Assembly (NCBI RefSeq): GCF_011059185.1
Contig: NZ_JAALFE010000012.1
Span: 83,373 to 147,372 of the forward strand
DNA length: 64,000 nt
Reading direction: 5' to 3'
Source: Paragemmobacter kunshanensis
GTDB lineage: Bacteria > Pseudomonadota > Alphaproteobacteria > Rhodobacterales > Rhodobacteraceae
Part shown: positions 50,105 through 59,900 of the stretch, piece by piece
How positions within the stretch are numbered: position 1 is the first letter of the stretch
How the letters are laid out: each line of letters opens with the position of its first letter
Notes under the pieces: model-generated
The model's input: the letters and a program-made list of their open reading frames with translations, nothing else
Databases searched by the model: none
What the model was told of the DNA's origin: nothing
Translations under genes and position numbers: made by a program

Positions 50105-51883
50105 ATGGCGAAGGAAGACAAGGCAGAGGTTCGTGCCCCGTCAAAGAAGGTGGGCGCGCTGCGCGGGCTTGCCCCGTTCCTGCGGCCCTATCGGGGGATG
50201 ACGATCCTGGCGCTGGGCGCGCTGGTGCTGACGGCGGGGATGAGCCTGCTTCTGCCGCTGGCGGTGCGGCGAGTGGTGGACGGGTTCAACGAGGATGTGG
50301 CGCTGCTGGACCAGTATTTCGGCGCGGCGCTGGGCATTGCGGCGCTTCTCGCGATCGGGACGGGGGTGCGCTATTACTTTGTCACCAAGCTGGGCGAGCG
50401 GGTGGTGGCCGATATCCGCCGCGCGGTCTTTGACCGGGTGATGGGGATGAGCCCGGCCTTCTTCGAGCGGCTGCTGTCGGGCGAGGTGCTGAGCCGGATC
50501 ACCACGGATACGACGCTGATCCTGTCGCTGATCGGATCGTCGATCTCTGTCGCGCTGCGCAATCTGCTGATGCTCTTGGGGGGGATGGTGCTGCTGGCGC
50601 TGACCTCGGTCAAGCTGTCGGGGCTGGTGCTGCTGATCGTGCCCGCGGTGGTGGTGCCGATCGTGGTTCTGGGGCGGCGCCTGCGGGGATTGAGCCGCGA
50701 GACGCAGGACTGGATCGCCAATTCATCCGGCACGGCATCCGAGGCGCTGATGTCGGTGCAGACGGTGCAGGCCTTCACGCATGAGGCGCGGACGCGGGCC
50801 TCTTTCGCGGAGGTGACCGAGAAATCCTATGTCGCGGCCCAGACCCGGACGCGGGTGCGGGCGCTGATGACGGTGATCGTGATCTTTCTGGTCTTTACCG
50901 GCATCGTGGGCGTGCTGTGGATCGGCGCGCGGGATGTGCGGGCCGGGGTGATGAGCCCGGGTGAACTGGTGCAGTTCGTGATCTATGCGGTGATGGTGGC
51001 CGGATCCGTGGGGGCGCTGTCGGAGATCTGGGGCGAGGTGCAGCGCGCGGCCGGCGCGACGGAGCGGCTGGTGGAATTGCTGGGGGCCGAGGATCCGGTG
51101 CAGGATCCGCCCGCGCCGCGGGCCCTGCCGCGCCCGGTGCGGGGCGAGATCGCCTTTGAGGAGGTGACCTTCCGCTATCCGGCGCGGCCCGAGGTTTCGG
51201 CGCTGGACGGGATCAGCCTGAAGGTGGCCCCGGGCGAGACGGTGGCGCTGGTCGGGCCATCGGGGGCGGGCAAGACGACGATCCTGCAACTGCTGATGCG
51301 GTTCTATGATCCGCTGGCGGGGCGGGTGCGGCTGGACGGGATCGACCTGCGCGACATGGCGCGCGCCGATTTCCGCCGGGCCATCGCGATGGTGCCGCAG
51401 GATCCGGTGATCTTTGCGGCATCGGCGCGGGAGAACATCCGCTTTGGCCGCCCAGAGGCGACCGATGCGGAAGTGGAGGCCGCAGCCCGGGCGGCGGCGG
51501 CGCATGAGTTCCTGATGGCGCTGCCCGAGGGCTATGACACCTGGCTGGGTGAGCGGGGGGTGATGCTGTCGGGCGGGCAGAAGCAGCGCATCGCCATTGC
51601 GCGCGCCATCCTGCGGGATGCGCGGGTGCTGCTGCTGGACGAGGCGACATCGGCGCTTGACGCGGAATCCGAGCGGGCGGTGCAGACGGCGGTGGAAAGC
51701 CTGTCCGAGGGGCGGACGGTGCTTGTCGTGGCGCACAGGCTGGCCACGGTGAAGCGGGCGGACCGGATCGTCGTCTTCGATCAGGGGCGGATCGTGGCCA
51801 CCGGCACGCATGAGGCTCTGGTGGCGGAAGGCGGGCTTTATGCCCGGCTGGCGCGGCTGCAATTCACCGATGGGCAGGCGTGA
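50105..51883 (+). CDS. ABC exporter, fused membrane and ATPase
   Basis: This half-transporter of 592 residues has a six-helix membrane domain (about 30-315) joined to an ATPase. Walker A GPSGAGKTT is near residue 383, the signature LSGGQKQR near 488, Walker B VLLLDEATSALD near 510. Before the first helix is a short basic segment (MAKEDKAEVRAPSKKVG). It resembles MsbA/LmrA-type exporters, often of lipids, drugs or glycans, and presumably works as a homodimer. The start at 50105 gives MAKEDK. It is divergent from the dehalogenase gene and separated by 116 bases from the acyl-CoA synthetase gene. Confidence 0.9.
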   Translation: MAKEDKAEVRAPSKKVGALRGLAPFLRPYRGMTILALGALVLTAGMSLLLPLAVRRVVDGFNEDVALLDQYFGAALGIAALLAIGTGVRYYFVTKLGERVVADIRRAVFDRVMGMSPAFFERLLSGEVLSRITTDTTLILSLIGSSISVALRNLLMLLGGMVLLALTSVKLSGLVLLIVPAVVVPIVVLGRRLRGLSRETQDWIANSSGTASEALMSVQTVQAFTHEARTRASFAEVTEKSYVAAQTRTRVRALMTVIVIFLVFTGIVGVLWIGARDVRAGVMSPGELVQFVIYAVMVAGSVGALSEIWGEVQRAAGATERLVELLGAEDPVQDPPAPRALPRPVRGEIAFEEVTFRYPARPEVSALDGISLKVAPGETVALVGPSGAGKTTILQLLMRFYDPLAGRVRLDGIDLRDMARADFRRAIAMVPQDPVIFAASARENIRFGRPEATDAEVEAAARAAAAHEFLMALPEGYDTWLGERGVMLSGGQKQRIAIARAILRDARVLLLDEATSALDAESERAVQTAVESLSEGRTVLVVAHRLATVKRADRIVVFDQGRIVATGTHEALVAEGGLYARLARLQFTDGQA

Positions 51884-51999
51884 ACGGCGACTGACGTTGC
51901 GTTTCGCGCGATGTGCAGCCTTGCAGGGGGGGCTGTGAGCCCTCACATTCCCTTGAAAGGCCCCGGGAGGAACAAGGGGGCCATCAAGGGGAGGATGAC

Positions 52000-53889
52000 A
52001 TGGGTGAATTCGCCAATCTTGCGGATGTGAAGGCGATCGAGGCGGAAATGCCTTGGGAGGCGCGCGGCATGGCGCGCACGATGCATGAATTCCTGGGCCG
52101 GGCGAAGGCGGCCCATGGGACGCGGCCCGCGATCAGCTATCAGATCCTGTCCGGCCCTGCCACGAAGGCCGAGACGCTGACCTGGAACGCGCTGCACGGC
52201 AAGGTGACGCAGGCGGCGAACCTGTTCCGCAGCCTTGGCGTGGGCGAAAAAGATGTGGTGGCCTATGTCCTGCCCAACAGCCTTGAAACCGCCGTCACCC
52301 TGCTGGGCGGCGCGGTGGCGGGGATCGTGAACCCGATCAACCCCCTGCTGGAGGCCGAGCAGATCAGCGCAATCCTGCGCGAGACCAAGGCCAAGGTCGT
52401 GGTCACGCTGAAGGCCTTTCCCAAGACCGACGTGCCGCAGAAGGTGGCCGAGGCGGTGAAGCATGCGCCTTCGGTCAAGACGGTGCTGGAGGTGGATCTT
52501 GTGCGCTACCTCGCGCCGCCGAAATCCTGGATCGTGCCGCTGATCCGGCCCAAAAACCCGATCAGCCATACGGCCAATGTTTTGAATTTCAACGCGGAAC
52601 TGGCGCGACAGCCGGCAGACCGGCTGACATTCGAGGACCGCAAGGAAGACCGCGTCGCCGCCTATTTCCACACGGGCGGCACGACGGGGATGCCCAAGGT
52701 GGCGCAGCACAAGCTTTCCGGCATGGTCTATAACGGCTGGCTGGGGCAGCGTTTGCTGTTCAAGGAAACCGATTGCGTGATGTGCCCGCTGCCGCTGTTC
52801 CATGTGTTCGCGGCCTATCCGATCCTGATGTCGATGATCGCCTCCGGCGCGCATGTGGTGTTTCCGACGCCTGCGGGATACCGGGGCGAGGGGGTGTTCG
52901 ACAATCTGTGGAAGCTGATCGAGCGGTGGAAATGCACCTATCTGATCACGGTTCCCACCGCGCTTGCCGCGCTGATGCAGCGGCCCATTGATGCTGACAT
53001 CTCCTCCCTCAAGAACGCGTTTTCGGGATCGGCCCCGCTGCCGATCGAGCTTTATAACCGGTTCTACAAGGCGACGAATGTGGAGATCGTCGAAGGCTAT
53101 GGTCTGACGGAATGCACCTGTCTGGTATCCGTGAACCCGCCGGGGGGGACGAAGAAGATCGGGTCGGTGGGCCTGCCCTTCCCGCATACCCATGTGCGTA
53201 TCCTGCACAAGACGGCCGAGGGTTTCCGCGAATGCGCGGTGGATGAGGTGGGCGAGATCTGTGTCGCCAATCCCGGCGTGTTCGAGGGATCGACCTATAC
53301 CGAGGTGGACAAGAACAAGGACCTGTTCGCGGAAGGCCGCTTCCTGCGGACGGGCGATCTGGGGCGGATTGATGCGGAGGGCTATCTGTTCATCACCGGC
53401 CGGGCGAAGGACCTGATCATCCGGGGTGGGCATAACATCGACCCGGCGGTGATCGAGGAAGGGCTGATGAAGCATGAGGCGGTGGCCTTTGTCGGCGCCA
53501 TCGGCCAGCCGGATGCCCATTCGGGGGAATTGCCCTGTGCCTATGTGGAACTGGTGAAGGGCAAGGCCGTGGGGGTGGAAGAGCTTGTGGCCTATGCCCA
53601 GACCCATATCCACGAACGCGCCGCCGTGCCGAAACACATTGAAATCCTTGACGAATTGCCGAAGACGGCGGTGGGCAAGGTGTTCAAGCCCGACCTGCGG
53701 CGCAAGGCCATAACGCGGGTCTATGACGCGGCGCTGGCCGAGGCGGGCATTCCGGCCCATGTCGCCGAAGTGGTGGAAGACAAGAAGCGCGGCTTGGTGG
53801 CGCGGCTGGTGCGGAACGGGCCTGTCGATCAGGCCCGGGTGCAGGACGTGCTGGGCGGATTTACCGGCCCCTGGGAATGGACGGACTGA
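52000..53889 (+). CDS. Acyl-CoA synthetase
   Basis: This 629-residue adenylate-forming enzyme activates an acid with ATP and CoA. The AMP-binding motif YFHTGGTTGMPKVAQH is near residue 221, VEGYGLTECTC near 365, RTGDLGRIDAEGYLFITGRAKDLII near 447 and the C-terminal catalytic lysine in LPKTAVGKVFKPDLR near 550. The N-terminal half is extended compared with short-chain synthetases. Likely substrates are medium or long fatty acids, or branched or aromatic acids; the sequence does not say which. The start at 52000 follows GGGGAGGATG. It is convergent with dtd. Confidence 0.9.
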   Translation: MGEFANLADVKAIEAEMPWEARGMARTMHEFLGRAKAAHGTRPAISYQILSGPATKAETLTWNALHGKVTQAANLFRSLGVGEKDVVAYVLPNSLETAVTLLGGAVAGIVNPINPLLEAEQISAILRETKAKVVVTLKAFPKTDVPQKVAEAVKHAPSVKTVLEVDLVRYLAPPKSWIVPLIRPKNPISHTANVLNFNAELARQPADRLTFEDRKEDRVAAYFHTGGTTGMPKVAQHKLSGMVYNGWLGQRLLFKETDCVMCPLPLFHVFAAYPILMSMIASGAHVVFPTPAGYRGEGVFDNLWKLIERWKCTYLITVPTALAALMQRPIDADISSLKNAFSGSAPLPIELYNRFYKATNVEIVEGYGLTECTCLVSVNPPGGTKKIGSVGLPFPHTHVRILHKTAEGFRECAVDEVGEICVANPGVFEGSTYTEVDKNKDLFAEGRFLRTGDLGRIDAEGYLFITGRAKDLIIRGGHNIDPAVIEEGLMKHEAVAFVGAIGQPDAHSGELPCAYVELVKGKAVGVEELVAYAQTHIHERAAVPKHIEILDELPKTAVGKVFKPDLRRKAITRVYDAALAEAGIPAHVAEVVEDKKRGLVARLVRNGPVDQARVQDVLGGFTGPWEWTD

Positions 53890-53901
53890 CGCCTGCGGGC
53901 G

Positions 53902-54336
53902 TCAGACATCCATCCAGATCGTCACGGGGCCGTCATTGTTCAGGCTGACATCCATATCCGCGCCGAAGATGCCGTTTGCGGTGGGAATGCCTTCATCCTG
54001 CATAAGCCGGGTGAAGAGTTCGTAAAGGCGGCGCCCTTCTTCCGGTTTCGCGGCGGTGGAAAAGCCGGGGCGGTTGCCGCGCAGGTCGGCGGCGAGGGTG
54101 AATTGCGAAACGATCAGGGCTGACCCGCCGATGTCGCGGATGGACAGGTTCATCTTGCCCTGATCATCCTTGAAAATCCGCATCTTGGCGACCTTGGCCG
54201 CGAGTTGGGCGGCCTTTTCGTCGGTGTCGCCCTCCATCGCGCAGACGAGGATCAGGAGGCCGGGGCCGATTTCGCCTGTGACCTGCCCATCGACCGTGAC
54301 CGAGGCGCGGGAGACGCGCTGGAGGACGGCCCTCAC
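53902..54336 (-). CDS. dtd: D-aminoacyl-tRNA deacylase
   Basis: This 144-residue enzyme removes D-amino acids (and glycine) from mischarged tRNA. The signature SQFTLAAD near residue 78 and the cis Gly-Pro loop [12 protein letters not shown] at the C terminus are present. The [11 protein letters not shown] at the N terminus is typical. The 4-base overlap with the kinase gene upstream (54333-54336) shows co-translation. It is a normal-length soluble dimer-forming protein. It is convergent with the acyl-CoA synthetase gene across 12 bases. Confidence 0.95.
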   Translation of the reverse strand: MRAVLQRVSRASVTVDGQVTGEIGPGLLILVCAMEGDTDEKAAQLAAKVAKMRIFKDDQGKMNLSIRDIGGSALIVSQFTLAADLRGNRPGFSTAAKPEEGRRLYELFTRLMQDEGIPTANGIFGADMDVSLNNDGPVTIWMDV

Positions 54337-55256
54337 AATTCGTTCCGCCAGGGCGGGTTGGCGCCGGGGCGGGAAACGGTGACGGCGGCGGCACGCGTGC
54401 CGAGGGTCAGGGCGGCGTCCAGCGTGGCGTCGGAGAGGGTGGCCAGCGCGGATTTGGTCAGCGCGCCTGCTTCGTGCAGGGCGGCGAGGGCGCCTGCGTT
54501 GAAGGTGTCGCCCGCGCCGACGGTATCGGCGACGGTGACGCGGGTGGCGGCGACGAAGCGGTTCTGCGTGGCGGTGATGGCCCGCGCGCCTGCTGCGCCT
54601 TCGGTGATGAAGACGAGTTTCGGCCCCTTTTCAAGGAGTTGGCGGGCAAGGGCGGAGATGTCGCCCGCGCCCATCAGCCAATGCAGGTCTTCGTCGGAGA
54701 GTTTCACGATATCGGCGCGGGCGATCATGCGTTCGATCCGGGCGCGGTATTCGGGTTCCTTTCCGGCGATGAAACCGGGGCGGATGTTGGGGTCGATCAT
54801 CGTGACGCGGGTGGGGGATTCGCGGGCCTGGAGCGCCTCATAGGTGCTGGCGGCGGGGTCGTTCACCAGCGAGATGCCGCCGAAGAAGAGGGTGGTGATG
54901 CTGGCGGGCAGGCTGGGGAGCTGATCCTGCGAGAGGAGGCGGCCTGCGGTGTTTTCGTCGTAAAAGGCATAGGTGGCCTGGCCGTCGACCAGTTTGACGA
55001 AGGCCACGGTGGTGGGCCGGTCGGAGCGGGCGCAATGCGCCGTGTCGACCTTTGACGCTTCCAGCGTTTCGGTCAGGATCTGGCCGAGCATGTCATTGGA
55101 AATGCCCGAGAAAAAGCCGGAGGGCGCGCCGAGGCGGCCCAGCGCGATGGCGGTGTTGAACACCGCCCCCCCGGCATAGGGAGAGAAGGCCGGTTCGCCC
55201 AGCGTGGTGGTGCGGGGGAGCATGTCGATCAGGGCTTCGCCACAGCTGAGAATCAT
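54333..55256 (-). CDS. PfkB family sugar kinase (fructokinase-like)
   Basis: This 307-residue kinase belongs to the ribokinase family. The N-terminal signature is seen as [19 protein letters not shown] near residue 25 with GGAVFN, and the catalytic base region as [17 protein letters not shown] near 240 with the anion hole [17 protein letters not shown] starts the protein as in fructokinases. No sugar transporter or invertase is nearby, so the actual sugar is unknown. It overlaps dtd by 4 bases. A 58-base gap separates it from purC on the same strand. Confidence 0.88.
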   Translation of the reverse strand: MILSCGEALIDMLPRTTTLGEPAFSPYAGGAVFNTAIALGRLGAPSGFFSGISNDMLGQILTETLEASKVDTAHCARSDRPTTVAFVKLVDGQATYAFYDENTAGRLLSQDQLPSLPASITTLFFGGISLVNDPAASTYEALQARESPTRVTMIDPNIRPGFIAGKEPEYRARIERMIARADIVKLSDEDLHWLMGAGDISALARQLLEKGPKLVFITEGAAGARAITATQNRFVAATRVTVADTVGAGDTFNAGALAALHEAGALTKSALATLSDATLDAALTLGTRAAAVTVSRPGANPPWRNEL

Positions 55257-55314
55257 CGGGGCCTCCTTTGCTTGGCCGCGACCTTAGCGGATATCGCGAT
55301 GTTAGCGCAAACAA

Positions 55315-56274
55315 TCAGCGGGTGAACCAGGGCGCGAGATTGGCGCGGATGCGGTCGAGGGGGGTGGTGCCGGAGGTATCGGGGGTGAAGGGCTGACCGG
55401 TGATCATCTGATAGGCGTCGATATAGACCTGGGCGGTCTGGGCGATCATTTCCTGAGGGATTTCAGGGATTTCGTCCTTGTAGGGGTCGCAGCGGGCGGC
55501 GACCCAGGCGCGGATCACGTCCTTGTCGAAGGAGGGGGGGCGGGTGCCGTTGTCAAAAGCGGCGGCGTAGCCGGAAGCGATCCAGTAGCGCGAGGAATCG
55601 GGGGTGTGGATTTCATCGGCGAGAAGGATGTTGCCCGCCTCATCCGTGCCGAATTCGTATTTGGTGTCCACAAGGATCAGGCCGCGTTCGGCGGCCATTT
55701 GCTGGCCGCGGGCGAAGAGGGCGAGGGCCTTGGCGGAGACGTCATCCCATTGCGCCTGCGTCAGAAGTCCTTGGGAAACAATGTCTTGCGCGGTGAGGGG
55801 TTCGTCATGGCCGCCGTCGAAGGCCTTTGACGTGGGGGTGATGATGGGGGCGGGCAGGGCCTGATTGTCGCGTAACCCGTCGGGGAGGGTGTGGCCATAC
55901 ATGTCGCGCAGGCCCTGTTTGTAAAGCGTCAGGACCGAGGTGCCGGTGGTTCCTGCGAGATAGCCGCGCACGACGATCTCGACGGGGAGGATCGTCAGGC
56001 GCTTGCCGATCACGACGTTTGGATCGGGGTAGGAGATGACGTGGTTGGGGCAGATGTCGGCGGTCTGTTCGAACCAGAATTTCGCCGTCTGCGTCAGGAC
56101 CTGGCCCTTGAACGGGATGGCGGCGAGGATGCGGTCGAAGGCGGAGATGCGGTCCGACGAGATCAGGATGCGGGTGCCATCGGGCAGATCGTAGCAGTCG
56201 CGGACCTTGCCGAAATAGGGGTTGGGGAGTTCGGGGATATGCGCCTGGGACAGGATGCGGGTGAGGTCGATCAT
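55315..56274 (-). CDS. purC: SAICAR synthase, long form
   Basis: This 319-residue enzyme ligates aspartate to CAIR in purine synthesis. Seen are [15 protein letters not shown] near residue 20, [19 protein letters not shown] near 38, VVRGYLAGT near 100, and the ATP/aspartate site [16 protein letters not shown] near 196. At 319 residues it is the longer PurC form rather than the roughly 240-residue one, with an extension at the C terminus ([16 protein letters not shown]). The start at 56272-56274 gives MIDLTRIL. The sugar kinase gene lies downstream; the gap upstream contains family B hairpins. Confidence 0.95.
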   Translation of the reverse strand: MIDLTRILSQAHIPELPNPYFGKVRDCYDLPDGTRILISSDRISAFDRILAAIPFKGQVLTQTAKFWFEQTADICPNHVISYPDPNVVIGKRLTILPVEIVVRGYLAGTTGTSVLTLYKQGLRDMYGHTLPDGLRDNQALPAPIITPTSKAFDGGHDEPLTAQDIVSQGLLTQAQWDDVSAKALALFARGQQMAAERGLILVDTKYEFGTDEAGNILLADEIHTPDSSRYWIASGYAAAFDNGTRPPSFDKDVIRAWVAARCDPYKDEIPEIPQEMIAQTAQVYIDAYQMITGQPFTPDTSGTTPLDRIRANLAPWFTR

Positions 56275-56531
56275 GGGGGCCCCCGTTGCAGGTTTCGGGG
56301 CGGTGATGGGGCGGGGGCGGATGGGAGTCAAGCGGGGGGATTGGGGCGGGCGTCAAGTGCTTGCGGACGCTGGATTAATTCGGGGCGAGGGCGGAAAAGG
56401 CGGTGCCGCGACCGGTGCAGCGGGCCGGTGCAGACGGCTGTGCAGACGCGCGGGGGATGCGGCGGGTGTTAACCGGGGCATGCCGGGGGCGTGCGAATCG
56501 GGGGGGGGGGGGTGTTGGCCCGGTGGGGAAG

Positions 56532-56679
56532 GCGATTTCTGACGCAGAAATCGCGGCGGAAATTGACGCAATTTCCGCTTGGGAAGCGGGGGGCATGATG
56601 CCGGGCGAGAGACCGGGTGCAGCGCGGGGGGCCGATTTCTGCGTGCAGAAATCGTCGCGGAAACTGTGTCAGTTTCCGC
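56532..56679. repeat. Family B hairpin cluster
   Basis: Four perfect hairpins: GCGATTTCTG with CAGAAATCGC (56532-56554), GCGGAAATTG with CAATTTCCGC (56556-56578), CGATTTCTG with CAGAAATCG (56633-56654), and GCGGAAACTG with CAGTTTCCGC (56657-56679). Loops are ACG, ACG, CGTG and TGT. They occupy the 408-base gap between purC and the zinc-ribbon gene; no gene is seen here. The last hairpin is 4 bases from the zinc-ribbon stop. Confidence 0.87.
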
Positions 56680-56682
56680 CCC

Positions 56683-57771
56683 CTAGCGCGACTGGGTCAC
56701 GGCCAGGACGATGCCCGCGACGATCAGGCCCGCAAGGATCGCGAAGGCGATCTTCCACGCGCTCCAGGGGCGTTCGCCCTGGACCTTGCCGGTCTGGCCG
56801 TTCACGACGAAGCGGTAGCTTTTGCCGTTGTATTTGTAGGCGGCCATCCAGATGGGCAGCAGGACATGCTTGAAGGTTTCGTCCTTCCAGTCCGTCTCGA
56901 CCTGGTCGATGCGCTGTTCGTCGCCGCCGATATCGGCGCGGACATCCTGCCGGATCACGCCCTCCATCACTTCGCGCGCCATGACATGCCCGTCGGCAAG
57001 GGGGATGGTATAGCCCTCGGCGGTGAAGCCTGCGAGGTAATCGTCGCGCCAGGGCTGCAGCGTGGTGAGATCCCAGGGCTGGAGATTGTCGGTATAGCTG
57101 CGCGGCAGGCTTTGGCTGGCGAGGATCAGCACATCGTCGAAGGCGCGCGCGACCCAGCCCGAGCGGGCGGACCAGCGGGTGCGGCGGACCTGTTCGGTTT
57201 CCGTCTTGCCGTTGCGGGTGACGCTGCGGGTTTCATAGTAGTGATCCCCCCGCGCGCCGGAATAATGCGAGCGGGTGGCGGCGTCGAAGGTCCAGAAGGG
57301 GACGTAGAGGCCGTTCAGCGCGCGGCCCTTGCGGGCATATTCCTGCAACCCGTTGGGCGCGAACCAGAGGCTGCCGAGCCAGTTCGTCATGGCCTGGCGA
57401 GCCTGGCTTTCGTTCAGGACGAAGGGCATCACCGCCTGCGGCTTGATCCGGCGTTCCTCGCCCGTGCCGATGGCGACGGGCGTGGCGCAGAAGGGGCATT
57501 CGGTGGCATGGGTCGCGCCCTGGAATTCCACCTGCGCGCCGCAGGAGGGGCAGGGGGTGATGCGCACGCTTTCCATCTGGGCGGCGGGCAGGTCGTCGGA
57601 CAGGCCGCGGGCGAGGTCGATCTCGTTCAGGTGGCGGGCGCGGGCCTCGGGCAGGTCGGGGATGTCCTGCCGCGCGCCGCAATGGTCGCAGACCAGTTCC
57701 GTCGCGCCCGGTTCATAGCGGAGGTCGGCCCCGCAGCTGTTGCAGGGCCAGTTCTTGCGATCAGCGGGCAT
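56683..57771 (-). CDS. Zinc-ribbon protein with C-terminal membrane anchor
   Basis: This 362-residue protein opens with two zinc ribbons: WPCNSCGADLRYEPG with VCDHCGARQ (residues 9-33), and CPSCGAQVEFQG with CPFCATPV (near 73-97). The middle (about 130-330) is a beta-rich domain with FWTFDAATRSHYSGARGDHYYE and WVARAFDDVLILASQSL. A single C-terminal helix (WKIAFAILAGLIVAGIVLAV) anchors it, with the bulk in the cytoplasm. TFIIB-type zinc-finger proteins of this kind often neighbour SPFH genes. It ends a run with the SPFH gene only 3 bases upstream, so the two are clearly co-transcribed. Function is unknown. Confidence 0.82.
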   Translation of the reverse strand: MPADRKNWPCNSCGADLRYEPGATELVCDHCGARQDIPDLPEARARHLNEIDLARGLSDDLPAAQMESVRITPCPSCGAQVEFQGATHATECPFCATPVAIGTGEERRIKPQAVMPFVLNESQARQAMTNWLGSLWFAPNGLQEYARKGRALNGLYVPFWTFDAATRSHYSGARGDHYYETRSVTRNGKTETEQVRRTRWSARSGWVARAFDDVLILASQSLPRSYTDNLQPWDLTTLQPWRDDYLAGFTAEGYTIPLADGHVMAREVMEGVIRQDVRADIGGDEQRIDQVETDWKDETFKHVLLPIWMAAYKYNGKSYRFVVNGQTGKVQGERPWSAWKIAFAILAGLIVAGIVLAVTQSR

Positions 57772-57774
57772 GGG

Positions 57775-58878
57775 TCAGGCCCCGGGCGGCGGGGGCGGGG
57801 GAACCTGGGCGAAGAGGCGGGACAGGTCCGTCTCGGCGGCGGGTTTCCAGCCGTCCATTCCGGCGGACCAGACCTGCGTGGCGCGGGTCAGGCTGCCATT
57901 GGCGATGAGGGCGGGAAGGTCGGACTCTGAGAAAGGCCCCTTGGTCGCGCCGTTTTCGGCGATGTGCCATTGGCGTGAGGCTGGCGGCGGGGGCGGTGGC
58001 GGGGCGGCGGCAGCGGCGGGCGCTGCGCCCCATGGGCCGCCCTGTGCCATGTTCTGGGCCATGGCCATGCCCATGGCAGCGCCCATGCCTGCGGTCATGG
58101 CATCGCCCGCCGAGCCGGGTTTTCCCATCGCCTCGGCCGCCGAAAACTGCATGTACTTGTTCAGATCGCCCGCGATGCCGACGGAAGTGCGCTTGTCCAG
58201 CGCCTTTTCGACCTCTTCGGGGAGGGAGATGTTCTCGATGTAGAATTCGGGCAGGGTGAGGCCGTATTCGGCGATCTGGGGCGCGATGGCGGTGGTGACG
58301 AGCTTGCCCAGATCGGCGGTGTTCGCGGCCATGTCGAGGACGGGGATGCCCGAGCCTGCGATGACGCGGGAGAATTCCTGAATGATGACGTTGCGGATCT
58401 GGAAGCTGATTTCATCGGCGGTGAATTCGCCATCGGTGCCGACGATTTCCTGCATGAATTTCGCGGGGTCGCCCACGCGCATGGAATAGGTGCCGAAGGC
58501 GCGCAGGCGCACGGGGCCGAATTCCGGGTCGCGGCACATGATGGGGTTCTTGGTGCCCCATTTCAGGTCGTTGAAGCGGGTGGTGGAGATGAAATAGACC
58601 TCGGCCTTGAAGGGCGAGTTGAAGCCGTGATCCCAGTGCTGCAGCGTGGTCATCACCGGCATGTTGTTGGTTTCCAGCATGTAGAGGCCGGGGCCGAAGA
58701 CATCGGCCAGTTGGCCTTCATGGATGAAGACGGCGGCCTGCCCTTCGCGGACGGTCAGTTTCGCGCCGTATTTGATCGCGTTGCCGCGCCGTTCGAAGCG
58801 CCAGACCATCGTGTCGCGGCTGTCATCCGTCCAGTCGATGACGTCGATGAATTCGCCCTTGAGGAAATCGAAAACCAT
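57775..58878 (-). CDS. SPFH domain protein with GYF_2 domain
   Basis: This 367-residue protein has an SPFH (stomatin/prohibitin-like) domain of the YdjI or virion-core-protein type. It starts MVFDFLKGEFIDVIDW, with AVFIHEGQLADVFGPGLYML near residue 50 and a helix EVEKALDKRTSVGIAGDL near 223. After a Met/Gly/Ala-rich stretch (GMGAAMGMAMAQNMAQGG) and a Pro run comes a GYF_2 domain (QWHIAENGATKGPFSESDLPAL and VWSAGMDGWKPA, about 305-348). There is no obvious transmembrane helix, so it is a membrane-associated cytoplasmic scaffold. The ribosome site AAGGAGG is strong, suggesting high expression. It precedes the zinc-ribbon gene. Confidence 0.87.
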   Translation of the reverse strand: MVFDFLKGEFIDVIDWTDDSRDTMVWRFERRGNAIKYGAKLTVREGQAAVFIHEGQLADVFGPGLYMLETNNMPVMTTLQHWDHGFNSPFKAEVYFISTTRFNDLKWGTKNPIMCRDPEFGPVRLRAFGTYSMRVGDPAKFMQEIVGTDGEFTADEISFQIRNVIIQEFSRVIAGSGIPVLDMAANTADLGKLVTTAIAPQIAEYGLTLPEFYIENISLPEEVEKALDKRTSVGIAGDLNKYMQFSAAEAMGKPGSAGDAMTAGMGAAMGMAMAQNMAQGGPWGAAPAAAAAPPPPPPPASRQWHIAENGATKGPFSESDLPALIANGSLTRATQVWSAGMDGWKPAAETDLSRLFAQVPPPPPPGA

Positions 58879-58911
58879 ATCACTGCCTCCTTGCCGGTCG
58901 CCTGGCCGGGT

Positions 58912-59856
58912 TCAACTGTCGCCGCCCACGAGCCGGGCTGCAAGCGATTCCACGATGGGGCGCGCCTCGGCCTCGGTCATGCCGGGGCGCAGGGCGGGGG
59001 AATAGAGCATCTTCAGCATCAACTCGTCCTGCCGGGTGAGCAGGGCGAATTCCTCGTCATCGTTGAAGATGGAGGGGCGGGCGGTGGGGCTGTCATTGGC
59101 GAGGCCGAGGCCCTGGGCGATCTCCTCGTGCAGGCAGGAGAGGCGGAGGAGATCGGGATGTTCGGCGCGGATCACGGCGAAGGCGCGGGTATAGGTGGCG
59201 CCATCGCCCGCCGACATGGCGTAGACGAGGCAATAAGTGGAGCGCGGCATGTCGGTGATGGCCGCGACTTCGGAGGGGGAGAGGCCGGGAAGCGCGCTGC
59301 GGACCTGCGGGCCGAGCGCGCGGCGTTCGTCTTCCGAGACGATGTGGATGAAGAAATTGGGGGCGCGGTCATCGAGGCCGATGGGATGGCCGGTGACGCG
59401 CGAGAGGCGTTGCAGGAAGGAGGCGACGCGGGCCGTATCGGCGGCGCGGCGGTCCGGCGCGGTGGAGGGGCCGAAGCGCAGGCCGACGCGGACCGGGGCC
59501 TGCCATTTGCGCAGGCGGCTGGTGGTCATGCGCTGAACGGGGCCTGCGGCGGTGCGGGTGTATTCGTCATAAAGCGCGATGCGGATGAAGTTTTCCGCAA
59601 GCATCCTGTCGGTGAAGGGGGTGTCGGGGCCGCCGCCATCGGTGCGCAGGAGACCCTGCGAGAGGAGCTGCGCCTGCACGCGGGCGTAATGCGCCCGGGC
59701 GAGCGCGGAGGCGGGGGTTTCGGTCCCCGGAGGCAGCGTCGTGGTCGCGGCGGCGGCCGGGGTGGCGCGGTTGGCCCCGGTGGGCGGGGGCGTGGTCGGC
59801 GTGCAGGCGGTGAGCCCTGCCAGCGCAAGCGCGGCGAGGGCCTTGGGGGCGTTCAT
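58912..59856 (-). CDS. DUF2927 family lipoprotein
   Basis: This 314-residue lipoprotein has a signal (MNAPKALAALALAGLTAC, lipobox LTAC with Cys at 18), a Thr/Pro/Ala linker, and the DUF2927 domain from about residue 85 (DRMLAENFIRIALYDEY). Near residue 250 SCLHEEIAQGLGLANDS contains an HEE-x-x-x-x-LG motif, the zinc-protease-like signature of this family. DDEEFALLTRQDELMLKMLY follows. It would act in the periplasm or outer membrane. It lies between the SPFH and TelA-like genes, 33 and 44 bases from each. Protease activity is suggested only by the motif. Confidence 0.85.
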   Translation of the reverse strand: MNAPKALAALALAGLTACTPTTPPPTGANRATPAAAATTTLPPGTETPASALARAHYARVQAQLLSQGLLRTDGGGPDTPFTDRMLAENFIRIALYDEYTRTAAGPVQRMTTSRLRKWQAPVRVGLRFGPSTAPDRRAADTARVASFLQRLSRVTGHPIGLDDRAPNFFIHIVSEDERRALGPQVRSALPGLSPSEVAAITDMPRSTYCLVYAMSAGDGATYTRAFAVIRAEHPDLLRLSCLHEEIAQGLGLANDSPTARPSIFNDDEEFALLTRQDELMLKMLYSPALRPGMTEAEARPIVESLAARLVGGDS

Positions 59857-59900
59857 GATGTTCTGGCCGATGCGGGCTTGAGGGAGAGGAGGGGAGCGGT